From: Acanthornis magna
Taxonomy: Eukaryota; Chordata; Aves; Passeriformes; Acanthizidae
NCBI GenBank assembly: GCA_036785705.1
Contig: JAWUZG010000036.1
Coordinates: 14,317,501 to 14,381,500 of the forward strand
Direction: 5' to 3'
DNA: 64,000 nucleotides
The position numbers and the translations under genes were made by a program. Under the pieces are notes generated by a model. The model did not search any database. It saw only the letters and a list, made by a program, of their open reading frames with translations, and had not been told where the DNA came from. Positions 1 to 12,300 of this stretch are shown one piece after another; position 1 is the stretch's first letter, and every line of letters starts with the position of its first letter.

Positions 1-349
1 GTGGGACAGAAGGCTGTCTCATGGTCTTGTGAAATAGCCAATGAGTATTTTTAGTCTGGTTTCACAGAAAATCCGGCTCTTGCATGTGATTGCAGCCAAA
101 GATAAATTGCTCTGGTAGTGTGAAACTTGGTTTGGTCACTAACCCTAGTCTCTAAACCTGTTGTAAATCATAGTTTTGTCTATTCATACCCTTAATTCTT
201 AACCTGTGAAAACAATTTGTGGATAGAGGAAAAAACCTAGTGTTTTGTATTCACAGGGATCATGGCTTCTTTAAATATTCATCAGCTGGAAAGAGAGAGC
301 ACACACAAGAGTGAAAGAAGAAAAATGGGGAAAAAAATAACAAAACAAA
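1..349. other. AT-rich unique sequence, no gene seen
   Basis: No recognisable repeat, RNA gene or exon. Small open frames here end within tens of codons. The A-rich stretch at about 315-350 directly abuts the CR1 fragment that follows and may be its decayed 3' flank. Confidence 0.6.
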
Positions 350-650
350 ACACCTTCTTGGGCAGCCCACTCCAATGCTTAACAACTCTTTCAGCAAAGA
401 AATTCTTTCTGATGTTCAACCTGAACTTCGCCTGGTGCAGCGTGAAGCTATTTTGTCTCATCCTGACGCTACTTGCATGGGAGAAGAGACTGAATCCCAC
501 CTGGCTACAGCCTCCTTTCAGGCAGTTGTGAAGAGTGATAAGGTCATTCCTGAGCCTCCTTTTCTTACGGATAAACAACCCCAAATCCCTCAGCTGGTCC
601 TCCTAGGACTTGATCTCTAGACCCTTCACCTGCTTTGTTGCTCTTCTAAA
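350..650 (-). mobile_element. CR1 LINE fragment (ORF2 C-terminal region)
   Basis: Read on the minus strand, this encodes the C-terminal end of the CR1 ORF2 protein. A leucine and arginine rich run ([19 protein letters not shown]) is followed by the conserved [18 protein letters not shown] block, then a proline-containing end. These blocks are characteristic of the CR1 reverse-transcriptase C-terminus in birds. The fragment is 5'-truncated. The usual 3' untranslated part with its 8-bp terminal repeats is not recognisable, because homology stops at about 350 and gives way to A-rich sequence. The frame is open from 584 back into the A-rich flank, but there is no upstream polymerase, so it is a dead fragment. 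Family membership is clear; subfamily not assigned. Confidence 0.9.
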
Positions 651-1349
651 GCAATATTTATCTCTTTCCTTATTGATAATTTCAAATTGCAATTATGTCT
701 GGGTCATAAACAATGGTACCTGGACTGACTTTTAAAAAGTCTGCATGCTTTTCTGGTTCCTCCTTGCTGCCTAAGGAGAAAATATCTTTATACCACATCA
801 ATAGGAAAGAGCTATTTCGTAAAGAACAATGTCTGCTTTGTGCCACATAAAACATTCCAAGATCTATTCAAATTAAAGATCACTGATATATATTCATGTC
901 ACAAAAAAAAAAAGTCACTAGTTTCCTCTTCAGACAACTTACCAGCTAGAAATCTTCTTGTTTTTTCTATGTAATTTCCAGTATTACTTCAGCTTCTGTG
1001 CAAAGCAGGGGGTTTTGCCACTGGCACAGAGCCAGGGAAGCCTGAGACAGCACAATTTAGGGTTTATTATGCTTTAGAATGAAGATACAAGAGTCATATA
1101 TCAGAATGTATGATGCAATACAAAAAGGCCTGTAAGTAGAGAGAATTACACTATAATTAAGCATCTTTCTCAGGTGTTATGCTTGCATTCAGTAAATATC
1201 AGTGATTGAAATTCTTTTGTAATGTTTATCCACTAATAAAAATGATATTAAACCAGTAATGAGGTTTGTGCATACTGAATTTTGATTATATTAGTATTCC
1301 TACATTCCAGCTGCGCAGGGCCACATCACATAAATGGATTCTTGTATAA
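651..1349. other. AT-rich unique sequence between two CR1 fragments
   Basis: No gene or repeat recognised. It contains a short A run at about 903-913 and scattered AATAAA-like hexamers of the kind expected by chance at this base composition. Confidence 0.6.
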
Positions 1350-2080
1350 CCACAGAATGGCTTGGGTCGGAAGGGACCCTAAAGATCATCTATTTCCCAA
1401 CATGGGCAGGGACTCTTTTCACTGGAGCAGGTTACTTGGATCCCCATACAGCACGGTCTTTAACACCTTTAGGGATGAGCAGTTCATAAATTCCCAGGAC
1501 AACTTGCCCCACTGTCTCTCACCACCCTTATAGTAAAGGATTTCTTTCTATTACCTGATCTAAACCTCCATCAGATTAAGGCCATTTCCCCTTGTCCTAC
1601 ACTACACACCCTTATACACAGTCCATCTCCACCCACCTGCAGGCCCTTTTTAGGTAGTGGAAAGTGCTATAAAAACTCCCCAGGGACTTCTCCAGGCCTA
1701 ACAACACTGACTACCTCAGTCTGTCCTCACAGCTCTGTGATCAGCTTAGTGGCCTTTCTCTAGACTCCTTCCAAGAGGTAAACATCTTTCATGTGTTGGG
1801 GGCCCCAGAGCTGGACCCAGCACTTCAGACAGGAGTAGAGGGGAACCATCACCTCCCTCAAACTGCTGGATACTCTTCTGTTGCTGCCCAGGACACAGCT
1901 GGTTTTCTTGGCCGCAAGTGCCCATTGCTGAGCCATGCTGAGCTTTGTGTCCACAAGCACCTTCAGGCCCTTCTGCCCAGGTCTAGTCTTGATCTGCTCT
2001 CTACCCAGCCTGTACTTGTGCTTGGAGTTGCTCCAACCCAGGTGCAGGACCTTACACTTGGTCTTGATACAAAAAAATGA
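1350..2080 (-). mobile_element. CR1 LINE, 5'-truncated copy with 3' end
   Basis: The left edge (AGAATGGCTTGGGTCGGAAG) is the reverse complement of the CR1 3' end, so the element points left. On the minus strand the region 2122-1760 has a long frame matching the late part of the CR1 reverse transcriptase: KCKVLHLGW, KHKYRLGRE, LKVLVDTKLSMAQQ, ALAAKK, then VQLWGPQHMKD. Beyond 1760 the frame breaks, although nucleotide similarity to CR1 continues to the 3' end. The copy is about 730 bp and lacks the endonuclease and the catalytic YADD/FADD region, the usual result of 5' truncation during target-primed reverse transcription. It is non-autonomous and decayed. No clear target-site duplication is visible, which is normal for CR1. 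Confidence 0.93.
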
Positions 2081-3589
2081 ACTTACTGCTGTGGCAGTCA
2101 GCTTCATGATAGTGCAAGGCACCTGGATATATGCAAAGAGATGTCAATCCCCCATTCAGAAACAATCATGTCATGTAAATCCAGTGACTGCTAAATGTCT
2201 AACCAATTCCATCATCAGGGATTAGACTGTTTCCTTTCTAATTCATTTCCAACTACTTGCTGTCTTCTCCTATAATAGTCAGATTTTAATTCTTTCATAC
2301 TGCATTTTTACCTTTTTTGTCTTTATAAACAAATGCAAGCTTCATTAATTCAGATTTTTTAATTTCTTAGGTCAATCTGTATGTTACCAATATTTTACTT
2401 TAATGTAATATCTAAACATAGACACAGGTTTAGCTTCATCTCTGATCACAGGCCACACTTTTTTGTTAAAAAACCACTTTTTGTTACAGACCTAGCAGGG
2501 TTTCTCCTGCCTGGATGAACTCCAGGCTGTGTTAGATATGACATAAATAAAGCAGATAGGTACAAGCAGGCTCTAGTCATCATCCCTATCTTAACACTTA
2601 CAGACATTTGTCAGAAACGGATCCTTCCTGGTGCAGAGCCTTGAGGATAATTGTGGTCCCACCGCCCACTGACCATTAGGGCACATATGTTCAGCCTGCC
2701 AGAAACCCAGCCTGGCACAACCCAAGCTTTGATGTTTCTGGCATGTCCTAAGGGTAGAATGAAGATGCTGTTGTTCTTAACACATAAAACAGAGGGACAG
2801 ACTGTTCATGAGAAATAAATAGAACATGTCTGTTGTATCCGGCTAGGTGTGGGTCCCTGGTGTGACCAGATTCTTGAAACAGAAGTCCTTCTCTTGAGCT
2901 GTTAAAGTGGTGACCAGCTAGGTCTATAAGTCTAACAATCTCCCCACCCCCTTCATAGCCTTACAGTTTTCTCTGTTTTCAGAACCGTGGCAAACAGCTC
3001 CCATGCTTTCCAGAGGACTCTTCCTAGGTTATGAGCACTCACAAATAGCAGAGACCTGAAAAGCTTTCTTTCCCTGGGAAGTGTATATCTCTGACTTTTC
3101 AAGATCATTTCAACTAGATGGAAAGAGCTCAAAATGTATTGTCCTCTTACTATTGACTCTACGGCAATTGTCAGAAACAGAGATAAAACCAAAAAGGTAA
3201 AAATAGGCCCTATAATGACGATGGAGTTTGCTTCTTCAAGATAACATTGGGGCATATTTTGCTTATTCGCTTCATAGCTTGCTTATTCATTTACTGAGCA
3301 TAGTTTGCTTACTCATGAAGTATCGGGGAGACCTGCTTTGTGAATATCATTACCAAGTACTATAGTGAAAATAGATACATTATTTCCTTTTAAATTAAAA
3401 AATATCAGAAACTCTTCGACTACTTAGAAAAAATGTGACTACGTTAATTTGAATACCAGAGTGGCATTTTTCCAGTAGTGATAGAAGATAGTGGTGTGGT
3501 GATCACTGACAAACCACTCAGTATGGCACTCAGTAAATTTATGCATAAAAATCTGCGATCAGTTTGTTAAAGGACAGAGCGGGGAAAAA
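2081..3589. other. Unique sequence, somewhat GC-richer at 2480-2960
   Basis: No gene recognised. The part at about 2480-2960 is less AT-rich than its surroundings and contains phrases such as GGTCCCTGGTGTGACC that could come from a very old LTR, but I could not place ends, a TATA box or a duplication, so it is left unassigned. Confidence 0.5.
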
Positions 3590-4480
3590 CACTGAAGATA
3601 GGGGAAAAGAGAAAATTCATCTTAATTTACTACAGGCTACAAGCAAGTCTTTGGAATGCAGTGTGTGTGGGAGAGATAATGAATATGTCAATAAAATCAA
3701 AACACTCATAATTTGTAGAGGAAGCCAATGAGACAAGGAGTAGAGAGACACTGCAGAAAGAGGAAGCAGCCAGGTATGCCAGACAAAGGGTGACTGCCTG
3801 AAGAAGATGCAGAGAGACCCTTGAGTCTGAATATTTTCAAGGTCGAAAAGATTTGGGACAGGAAGCCAGTGAACAGAGCTGATTAGGGGAGTTAACATTC
3901 AAACATTCAGACAATAAAGATGAAATCCAAAACAGTGATTTATGTGGACTGATGAGGGCAATGACTGCATTTTGGAGAATACTTTACTAATCAAGACAGC
4001 ATGCATGAGTGCCTGAATGAAATGTTTGGCCATAATGATGGAGATTATAAGGATTGTTCTTTGAAGATGTTGAAGACAAAGAGGTGGCAGGTTTTTGGAA
4101 ATGTATTTGTCATTAGCAACACTAGTGAGAATGGTGTCAGTGTGAAAACACAGAAAGTCAGACTGGAAGGCATCCAAAGCAGATGAAAGGGAGTAGATTG
4201 TTGTACTTTGCAGTATAATAAAGAAGTTTAGAAGGAATGGAAGGGAGAAAAATGGGCAAAAGATATACATGGGCAAGAAAAATCAGGACTGATTTTTTGA
4301 GAAACATGGAACCTTGAGATGAGAGTTGAAATATATGGAAAAATTTGAATAGGAAGTCGAAGTAAGAGAAACAAAGAGAATGTACCACCCATCACAGAGG
4401 TCAATGCTGAGCGACAAGGTAAGATGGAGAGTATAAAAAAGAGAAACTATTTAGTAGACCTCAGAAAAACTCATCAGCCA
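3590..4480. other. Purine-rich strand, about 0.9 kb
   Basis: The plus strand is clearly enriched in A and G across this stretch (many GGAAG, GAGAGA and AAGAAG words) compared with its flanks. The minus strand therefore shows long pyrimidine-rich, leucine/serine/phenylalanine-coding frames, such as one of 125 codons at 3899-4276. That composition explains those frames without needing a gene. I recognise no repeat family. It could be an old transposon, a transcribed strand with skew, or simple compositional drift. Confidence 0.45.
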
Positions 4481-6964
4481 GAGTGTAAGTTTGCCATAGA
4501 AACAGCCCTCCCCCAGTATCTGTATTCAGAAAAGCATAACATATTCTCTTTGGCTGTAACAAAATCTGTGAATTAATGTATGTCTGAAACCAATCTCTGG
4601 CCCTGGCCATGTGCTGCAGAAAGCCCATATCCACATTATTAAATCCTCTTTTCTGCCAGAGAAGAATGGTTCTGTACAAATTGTCTGTAGTTCCTCCTAA
4701 TTCTTAAACTGACTTGGGGATTGTTTGGGAAAATGCTATTAGGCACAGGTTAAGCATGTGTCAGGGACACTCTAGTAGTTTGATAGTTTGAATAATAGAG
4801 CTTCAAAACTTTTAAAGTTTTATGAAGTTTATTATATAAAGATACAGATCCATTCTGGTCAATCCCGAGTTTCTTGCTGAAGATGGCTATACATGTCTGT
4901 TAGGGTAAAGGTGTATGGTAACAGAGTGAAAAGGATAGGGTCAAGATGCCAAGAACATGTGGCACGGTTCAACATTGCTGCTGACATGCTGAATATCTTA
5001 ATCTTTACCATTTCAGGTTAACAAGATATCAGGTTAAACATATCGTTCCTTTGATGTATTTTCATCAGATGTAGTCTGAGTGTGTCACTGAATTATTAAA
5101 CTCACAGTTTTCTGTGAATTTATTTAAATTAAAAAATTTAATAATTCTTCTAGCAGATAAAGAATGCTTCACACTCACACACTCTGGGGAACAAAGGGAG
5201 CATGTCACCAAGAGTGGGCTCTAGCAGCTGTGGGTAACCAGCTGTCTCACTCCAGTTACCAAGAAGACTAACACAGATCAATAGCTATTGTCCCATGACT
5301 TTCTTTTGAAAAAATCAGCATGAATAAAGGGATAAACTGGAAAGAAATTGGATTACCTGTTTTCCAAATGAAATCCATTACCCGTGTGTGGTAGACTAGA
5401 AAAATATTTAGTGGGAAGCTGAACTTGAAACACTTCTGAGCAGAGAAGGGAGATGCTGTGCTGCCTCAGCCAATCGAGTACATTGACCTCTGAGAGCACA
5501 TGGACAGCACCAGCTTCTGCAGAGGATGGTGCAAGAGGCAGTGTAGAAAGGCAAAGCAGTTTCACAAGGATGTATGATACAGTCTTCATTCCACACAACC
5601 TGAATACTGTTTACTGACCAGAAGAACTATGTATTTTATCTCCAGATACGTTCTTCTCATTCCTTCTCTTCCCTACAACTTCTCCTCTTTTCTGCAGCTC
5701 AAGGTGTTCTTTTTGCATCTCCAAATGTCTTTGTGAGGAATCACCTCTGAGCTATAACTTGATAATCACAGTCTCAGTGTTGTCGTCATTGTCTCCACTG
5801 CAACTAGCTAGGTTGTATAACAAAAATAATTGGTCTGTATTCTGCTAATAAAAGTATCCAATTACTGTGTTCTATGTTGCAGAGACATTGCAGTTATGCG
5901 AGGGAATTCAGAGAAGATCTCTGCTTTTTTTAAAAAACAGTCATGAATCCCAAAGGGCATAATTTTAACAGACAAACTTCCAGTAAATAGAAAAATTAAA
6001 GAGAAAGTGTTATTTCATATAGATTGCATCCTTTAGGAAAACAGCGATCCAATAAAGCAGTATAAACAATGCAAACAAAGATTTCTAGAAATTTCATGCT
6101 TCCCATCATATAGATCAGGATGAAATGATATCTTGACCAGACTCTTTCACATATAGCTGATTTATTTCAGTGTCTGCCCTTGAGTTATTGATGCTCATTG
6201 TCAGGCAACAAGTTTTATTAATTAATACTCAGGACCAAATAACAGTAAAGGGATATAGCCCAACAAATTATACCTAAAATATAATGATTTTTACAACCAT
6301 AGTAACAAAACAAAAAAACCCCCAAAAAATAGTTCTGATCAGTTTTCTAAGGAATTCCTGTCCCTAAAGGAACAAGACTTCTGAAGAACACTCACTTTAA
6401 GTATCACATTTTGACTAAGGTTCCTGCTATAAGGAAGTTGCATATAACTGTTTGTACATAGGGGCAGAACTGCTCTTTTGAGTATGTTCTCACACTGAGA
6501 GAAATTTGGTTTTCCTCTTAGAACAGGTGACAGATGTGGCTTGCAAGACGAAAAAGTTAAAGAGGATCTCTTCACCTGCATTTTCATATCTTTAGGGAAT
6601 ACTAACTCCAAAGAGTCCCTTCCTCTTTGTAGCCCCTCTATCCTGGCTTTTTCCACCTCCCTTCATCATTGGTTTCCTTCAGTGCATTTAGTTTCCACCC
6701 ATTTGTAGAGTTACTGGTTCGGTTGATCAATGTCCGTGCTGCCTTCCTATGTGCACATTCTATAGTTAAAATATCTTTAGAGTAGTCCATATTTCTAGAC
6801 ATTTACCATGTGTTATCCAACAGCAAACACTAATGACGGAAAACTGTGATTAGTCTTCAAACATCCTGTAACAATAAGGTAGGCAATTATCATAAGAGAC
6901 ATTTTCCATTTCTGTAAATTGCATGCAAAGAGTAACACTTCAATAAAAATTCAAGTTTTATGAC
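4481..6964. other. AT-rich unique sequence, no gene seen
   Basis: Nothing recognised. Short frames on both strands overlap each other and carry no known motif. No interspersed repeat of the CR1, LTR or SINE types found elsewhere in the window is visible here. Confidence 0.55.
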
Positions 6965-7035
6965 TTGTGTCTCTGTCCCAGTTGTGCAGGGATACTAAGA
7001 AGTTCTAATTGGAGCTCCTGCTTCTCCTCTTGCAG

Positions 7036-7198
7036 GATTGACATTGTGAAGATAGTGTGGCAAATCCTCCCTAGTACGCAAACTTCTGCTGCTACTTCTG
7101 GAGAGCAAATGACAACTTTAGAACTGAATTCCAAGCCTATTGAAACTGATAGAAAGGCTCTTGTTTCAAGAACTGTGGATTACTGTTGCATTTCATGA
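7036..7198 (+). other. Candidate terminal exon (weak)
   Basis: A strong splice-acceptor-like sequence (a pyrimidine run ending in CTCCTCTTGCAG at 7024-7035) is followed by an open frame of 53 codons that ends in TGA at 7196-7198. The translated stretch has a balanced, soluble-protein-like composition (IDIVKIVWQILPSTQTSAAT at its start) and matches no family that I recognise. An AATAAA hexamer lies downstream at about 7383. No partner exon was identified. Such acceptor-plus-frame combinations do arise by chance in 64 kb, so this is only a candidate. Confidence 0.15.
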
Positions 7199-7934
7199 AC
7201 TCCAACAAAAACACTGAGAATTCTATTAAGCCTGTGAAAGTGAGGTGGAGCCACATTATGTACTACCAAAGCTAACCCACGTAGACAGCAATCAAATCAG
7301 CTCAAAGTGGCACCAGCATCAGCAGGTGTATTTTCAAATACTTTTTGCCTCTGAAAGCATATAAATATGTCATTAAGAGCAAAATAAATCCTCATCAGTG
7401 ATGGAGTTTAAAAGACAAACTCAAACACCTGCTAAGCTATTTGCATTCATTAACAACCAAGCTTCATTTCACTAGAGGTGGGGCACCTGCAAAACTCACT
7501 TTGCAGAATAGGATTGAATTCCTTAAGTTAGTTCCTTTCAGGTTTCCTAATTTTTCTAAATAGTTTTCACCTTACAATACTTTTTTTTTTTTTTTTTAAC
7601 ACTAAAAAGATCTAGGATGGTGCTGATAGTTAGAAGTTTAAGTTTGCACCTAAGAAAGTCCATTCCCAGCTTTCTTTACATATGGTTGATAATACAAAAT
7701 CAGAGATCATTTTACAGTCAAAATGAGAAGCAACAGTTCCTCTCCAGCTATTTCTTTCCTTGGGCAATGAGAGGTGAGAAACTGTTCACAACTATTTAAA
7801 CAAGAATACTAAGTTCTTGGAAAATACATTATTCTAAATCAGATCTTTACCCAGAAATACATGAAATTTTTTCAGTTGTTGCTTTTTTAGTGTGATTTGC
7901 TGTAGAAGGACTAGTAAACTTCTCTTCTGATTTA
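7199..7934. other. AT-rich sequence with poly-T tract
   Basis: No gene recognised. A 17-base T tract lies at 7581-7597; otherwise the sequence is unique and AT-rich. Confidence 0.55.
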
Positions 7935-8067
7935 ATCACAGAATATTCTGAGTTGGAAAGGACCTGCAAGGAGCATAAAGTCCAACTCTTAAGTGAATGG
8001 CCCATAGAGGAATCAAACCCACAACCTTGGCATTATCAGCACCATACTCTAACCAACTGAGTTAATC
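7935..8067 (-). mobile_element. TguSINE1-like tRNA-Ile-derived SINE
   Basis: Read on the minus strand from 8067, the element starts with a tRNA-like head: an A-box-like TAACTCAGTTGG, a D arm, an anticodon arm TGGTG-CTGATAA-TGCCA, and a decayed B box (GTTTGATTCC). It ends in an acceptor-like GGGCCA. These features match nuclear tRNA-Ile; the anticodon position reads GAT rather than the common AAT. At 7997-7935 the head joins a CR1-type 3' tail (GTCCTTTCCAACTC and ATATTCTGTG). A tRNA-Ile head fused to a CR1 tail is the structure described for the passerine family TguSINE1, which is thought to be mobilised by CR1 enzymes. It is about 133 bp, with substitutions in both promoter boxes, so it is probably inactive. 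Confidence 0.88.
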
Positions 8068-9334
8068 TCAGGATCATTTATCATTTGAATAAAAATATAA
8101 GAAAATACAACATCATCTAGAGAAATATACCATAATTAATATAATAGTTAATATTCAATGCATCAAGAAATTCTAAGCATGCTAGCTCTTTGCCAGATCT
8201 CATGAGAATTCATGCAAAATCCTGCCTGACATTATGAAATATACTTGAATGTCATGGTGATTCATACTCCAGAGATGTTGAGAAAGATGGAAGATTTCCA
8301 GTTTTTAAATAGATATTTGTATGGCCTAAACGTAATATTTTGTTAAAGCTTTCTCAGCTTTATCACAGGACAGATTTCTAGAACTATTCCTGTCATTAGT
8401 CTGACCAAGAAACATTAAAAAAAACAACTCAGGTTAAGGATAATTAGTATTATTTTGGAATTGCTGGCTGAGCATGACAGGATACCGGCTGAAAGACAAC
8501 TTGAGCTGTGTTGTTCATATAGTAGGATAGAATACATAGTTGGAAAATATTAAAGTCTCTTGAACATTTATACAAAAAAAAAATAAAGCTCCATTCCTTC
8601 ATTTTGCACTAAACCTGAAAAACAAGTCAGACATGCTAGTAAAATGTGCTTGTTACACCTGGGTACCATAGAGTCTGAGTCATCTTGAACTATCTTAACT
8701 GCCTGATGTTATCATGTGTCTTGTGAAGACCAAATTCTCTCCCTTTAAGCCTCAGGTCCCTTGGTTGTGCAGTTGAACATGAGTCACAGCTTTCAGTGAA
8801 GAAACTTTCTGCCCTTCATATACAAATAAAAGATCGAACATAAGAACTCTGTTCTTAAACACAAAAGTTAACGGAAAGATCACAGAATGTATGTTTTCTT
8901 AGAGTATTTTAATTTTCTAATTGCTTTTTGGTATTTACTCTTGCTTGCTGTGTCTTGTAGCACATATATCAATATGTTTGTCAAGTATGACCTTCATCAT
9001 ACAAAGACCAATGTCCAAAGTATTGTTTATGTAATTATTTAGGTGTGTAATGCATAGCTGCAGAGTTTCTTGCTGGTCACTGTTGGCATATTTGTCTCAG
9101 AGTTCCCATCTGTTTTGACTACCTTAGAATACTCAATTACATGAAAATTTAGTTAGGTAAATGCTCTAGTTTCGGCCCAGCCTGGCCACCTCTGGATACA
9201 TCTAATCCATTTCTATACAGAGAGAATGTCAAGAGTCACCATTATTCCTGACACCAAATTGAAGTAGCTGAGTTGCTAACTTGCTAACTTCAGTACTCGC
9301 AAAGTCTCAGGGGCTGTCACCAGGAATGAAGATT
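8068..9334. other. AT-rich unique sequence, no gene seen
   Basis: No coding frame of interest, RNA gene or repeat recognised. The sequence is ordinary AT-rich noncoding DNA. Confidence 0.55.
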
Positions 9335-9388
9335 GTACTTCAATGTTACTGATGTAACTTCAATGTTACTGATGATCATGTTACTGAT
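9335..9388 (+). repeat. Short tandem repeat, about 20-bp unit
   Basis: Two near-identical copies of a 20-bp unit containing ACTTCAATGTTACTGATG are followed by a partial third copy (CATGTTACTGAT). The array is about 54 bp. It looks like a recent small replication-slippage duplication. Confidence 0.85.
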
Positions 9389-12300
9389 CTCTATTTAAGT
9401 TTTTTAATAACTTTGTACCCTAATACCTGGTGGATATGGAAAACAATATCATTTGGTCAATCATCTCAAGTAAGAAAGAAAACTGATTTTGGTACCTCTG
9501 CACTCCCAGATCTGCCTATCACCACAACCACCATCTGCTCCGCCTTTGCAACAATCCTGCCCTCTCAGGCCCTCTTGTCTCTTCTGCAGTGCTGAGGTTG
9601 TCATTGGAGCTCCATTCCCATTTCTCCTCTCCATCAAGGTAGATGTAGAGCAGTACTAGCAGACTTGCTCTGAATGCCTTCCCGGTCTGGTGTAGCCAAG
9701 CAGCACAGATACGAGCTGTCCCACCTGCCACTCTGTTTGAGCTGCTTGTCAGCTTCTGCTCTGTCATTTCAGTATATTCAGGTGGATAATTTCATGTGGA
9801 GTCTGAAATGATCAGACATGCTCCTGAATCCAGGAGCTGCTGTGCTCTATTCCTAACACTTTGCTTGCTGACCTTGGAGACATGGAGATAAAATCTTTGA
9901 CATGCACATTCCAGCACAAATTTCAGATACTTAGTCAGCAAGGCAAGTCCACTTTTAACCTTCAGAAACACAGCAAAAACCTGCTTTGAGCTCAGTCACA
10001 CTATCTGAGACATGAAAGGGAAGGGATTGTCTGCATGGTTTGAAGAGTAGCTCCTGTTATAATTAAGGCACCAAGTTAAAATATTGCCTGGATGGGGACA
10101 GTAAGCCACGTATACCGTGAATAAAAAGGACGAAGGTAGTAGTCAGCTAGAAATGGGTGTATAATCAAATTTCCTTGGTGTCTCTCTTTTACCCCAAAAG
10201 AAGTCTTGGATTCTGAGGAACAAGGGAGAAACACCACCAGTCATTTTTTTCCACAGCACAGATGTCTTAGTGCTAATACATACAAGTCTCTCCAAAGAGA
10301 ATCAGCCTATTTAGAAATGAAACTCAAACAGAAAATCGTAACCCAAAGAGATTTTCAAGTCAATATCTGATTGAGATATTCTTGCCTAAAGAGAGGATTT
10401 TCAGGAACAGACAGCAAAAAAGCTAAATTGTCTTCTGATTTATTAAGCAATTTTTTTTTACTATGTGTCACCGCAGACCTTCTGTTCAAAATATTCCATA
10501 TTGATTCTTACAAGTCTCTTCAGCTCTTGTTTTCCAGAGTCTGTTATTTTCATACACCCCTCCTACACCCCTCCTCAGTTCTGTGCAATTTCTCCTCTTA
10601 ATGGAAATCTGGAATGTCTCACAAAAAATAAGAGTATACATACAATGTTTTTTCCAATCTAAAATTCAGATTTCTCCAGCATTGATAAAACTAAGATTTA
10701 AAACAGAATAAAATGTTTTATTTTATGTTGCAGGAAGGGAGACACAGTCATTCAGTGCAGCTCTTTTAAAACTTTTATTTATCCCATTCATTTATCTCAC
10801 TCTTTCTCCCTCCCCTTTCCTTTTAATATTGTTTTACAAATAGGAGAGTAAAACACTCTGCCAGCTTCATCAGGAGCCCTTACAACCTTATGCAGCCCAG
10901 AAGATGGACAGAGAGACCCACAACTGATCAGGTAATGTTTTGCTATGTGTTTGCACCAGTATAATTCAACTGGAAGAAACAAAAGTTACACCAACATCGA
11001 ATTAGCGTGCGAGGATTTGGAAACTGGACCCTAATTTGTTCAAGAAAATCAAATTGTTGTTGTCGTTGTTATGGGCTCCAACCCCAAGACCTTACCTGGC
11101 ACAAGTCACCACTTTTCCCAGTGAGGACTTGACCACTAGAGCTCATCCTAATTTTCCCCCTTTAGCACACCCAGTGGTACAGCTCCCAGTTTCCCAGGCT
11201 CTGGCCCCACACCCACATCTGAGTTTGTGTGCTCTGGAATAAAATCTATTGCTGGATTGTGCTCTGTAATCAGGAAAAATCAGGAAAACGGGTTTTTCCT
11301 CAAATAGTATGAAGCTATCTTTTCAGAGTTATCTTCTTAGATAATGACAATATTTTAAAATTAATGGCATGCAGGAAAATTGGTTTAGGCTAATCTTCCA
11401 GTGTGAAAACTTTTAGACATAGCTGAAAATTAAAATTTTCAAAATATATGTACCTAATTCTTTTTTTTTTTTTTTTTTTTTGGTTGAAAAAATACTAAAT
11501 GTCCTTAAGGCTGAAAAAAATGAAAAGGAGGGAAGGGGAAAGTAGAAAATACTTTTATGTCCTCATGCAAACTTTCTTTTAGTTTGTCATATTTTCAAGA
11601 GTCTCCTTTCTTATGTTGGCAGTATGGGTGAGAGAGTGAAGAGAGAAAGACAGCAAAAGAGGATAGAACCAATTTTGCCAAATGCACAAAATGCCCCAAT
11701 TCTAGCCTTTCAGTTTTTATACTTTGTAGTTCTTACATAAGATATATATATTGTTACTGACAAAGCAAGACTTATGTCTTTCATTGTAATGCATTGCTGT
11801 GAAATCTTCTGGAGAATTTCGTGGTGATCGAAGTATCCTTGTTAACAAATCACAGTGCAAGGTCAGGACCTAAACCTGTTTGAGTCTTGGCTGATTTTAT
11901 TTGTAGACAGAAATATATATGAGAACTAGAATTTCCCTATTATTTACATCTCAGGAAATCCTTTAGTCCTTTAATGCATTAAACAGACTGTAAATGCTCC
12001 CTTTAGTAACAGCTTGAAAATGTCATGCTGGGAGAAATTACAATTTGGGGATTTTTAAACAAAACATTATAAAACTTACAACATAATAAAATTTTAGATA
12101 CAGGCAGTAGCTTCCAATGATTGTACATAATAAATTGCAGTAGCTGATTGGTATTTCAAGCACATAGGAGGTGTACTGAGGCCTAATAATCAAGTTCAAT
12201 AATTATTTTGCTCTCCGTATTAATGTGGAGCTTTGAGTACATCCACACAGACCTTTGGTTTACTGTATATTTTTGTTTTCCAAGTGATATTCCAAAGACA

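Noticed and set aside
1760..2122. A host gene encoding a reverse-transcriptase-like protein
   Set aside because: It is the truncated end of a CR1 ORF2 with no upstream polymerase domain.
2480..2960. An old LTR
   Set aside because: Composition is suggestive, but no TG/CA ends, duplication, TATA or polyadenylation arrangement could be fixed.
3899..4276. A 125-codon minus-strand ORF rich in leucine, serine and phenylalanine
   Set aside because: The pyrimidine-rich composition of that strand explains both its length and its residue content.
7998..8067. A functional tRNA-Ile gene on the minus strand
   Set aside because: Both internal promoter boxes are mutated, the acceptor stem is imperfect, and the segment continues directly into a CR1-like tail, so it is the head of a SINE.
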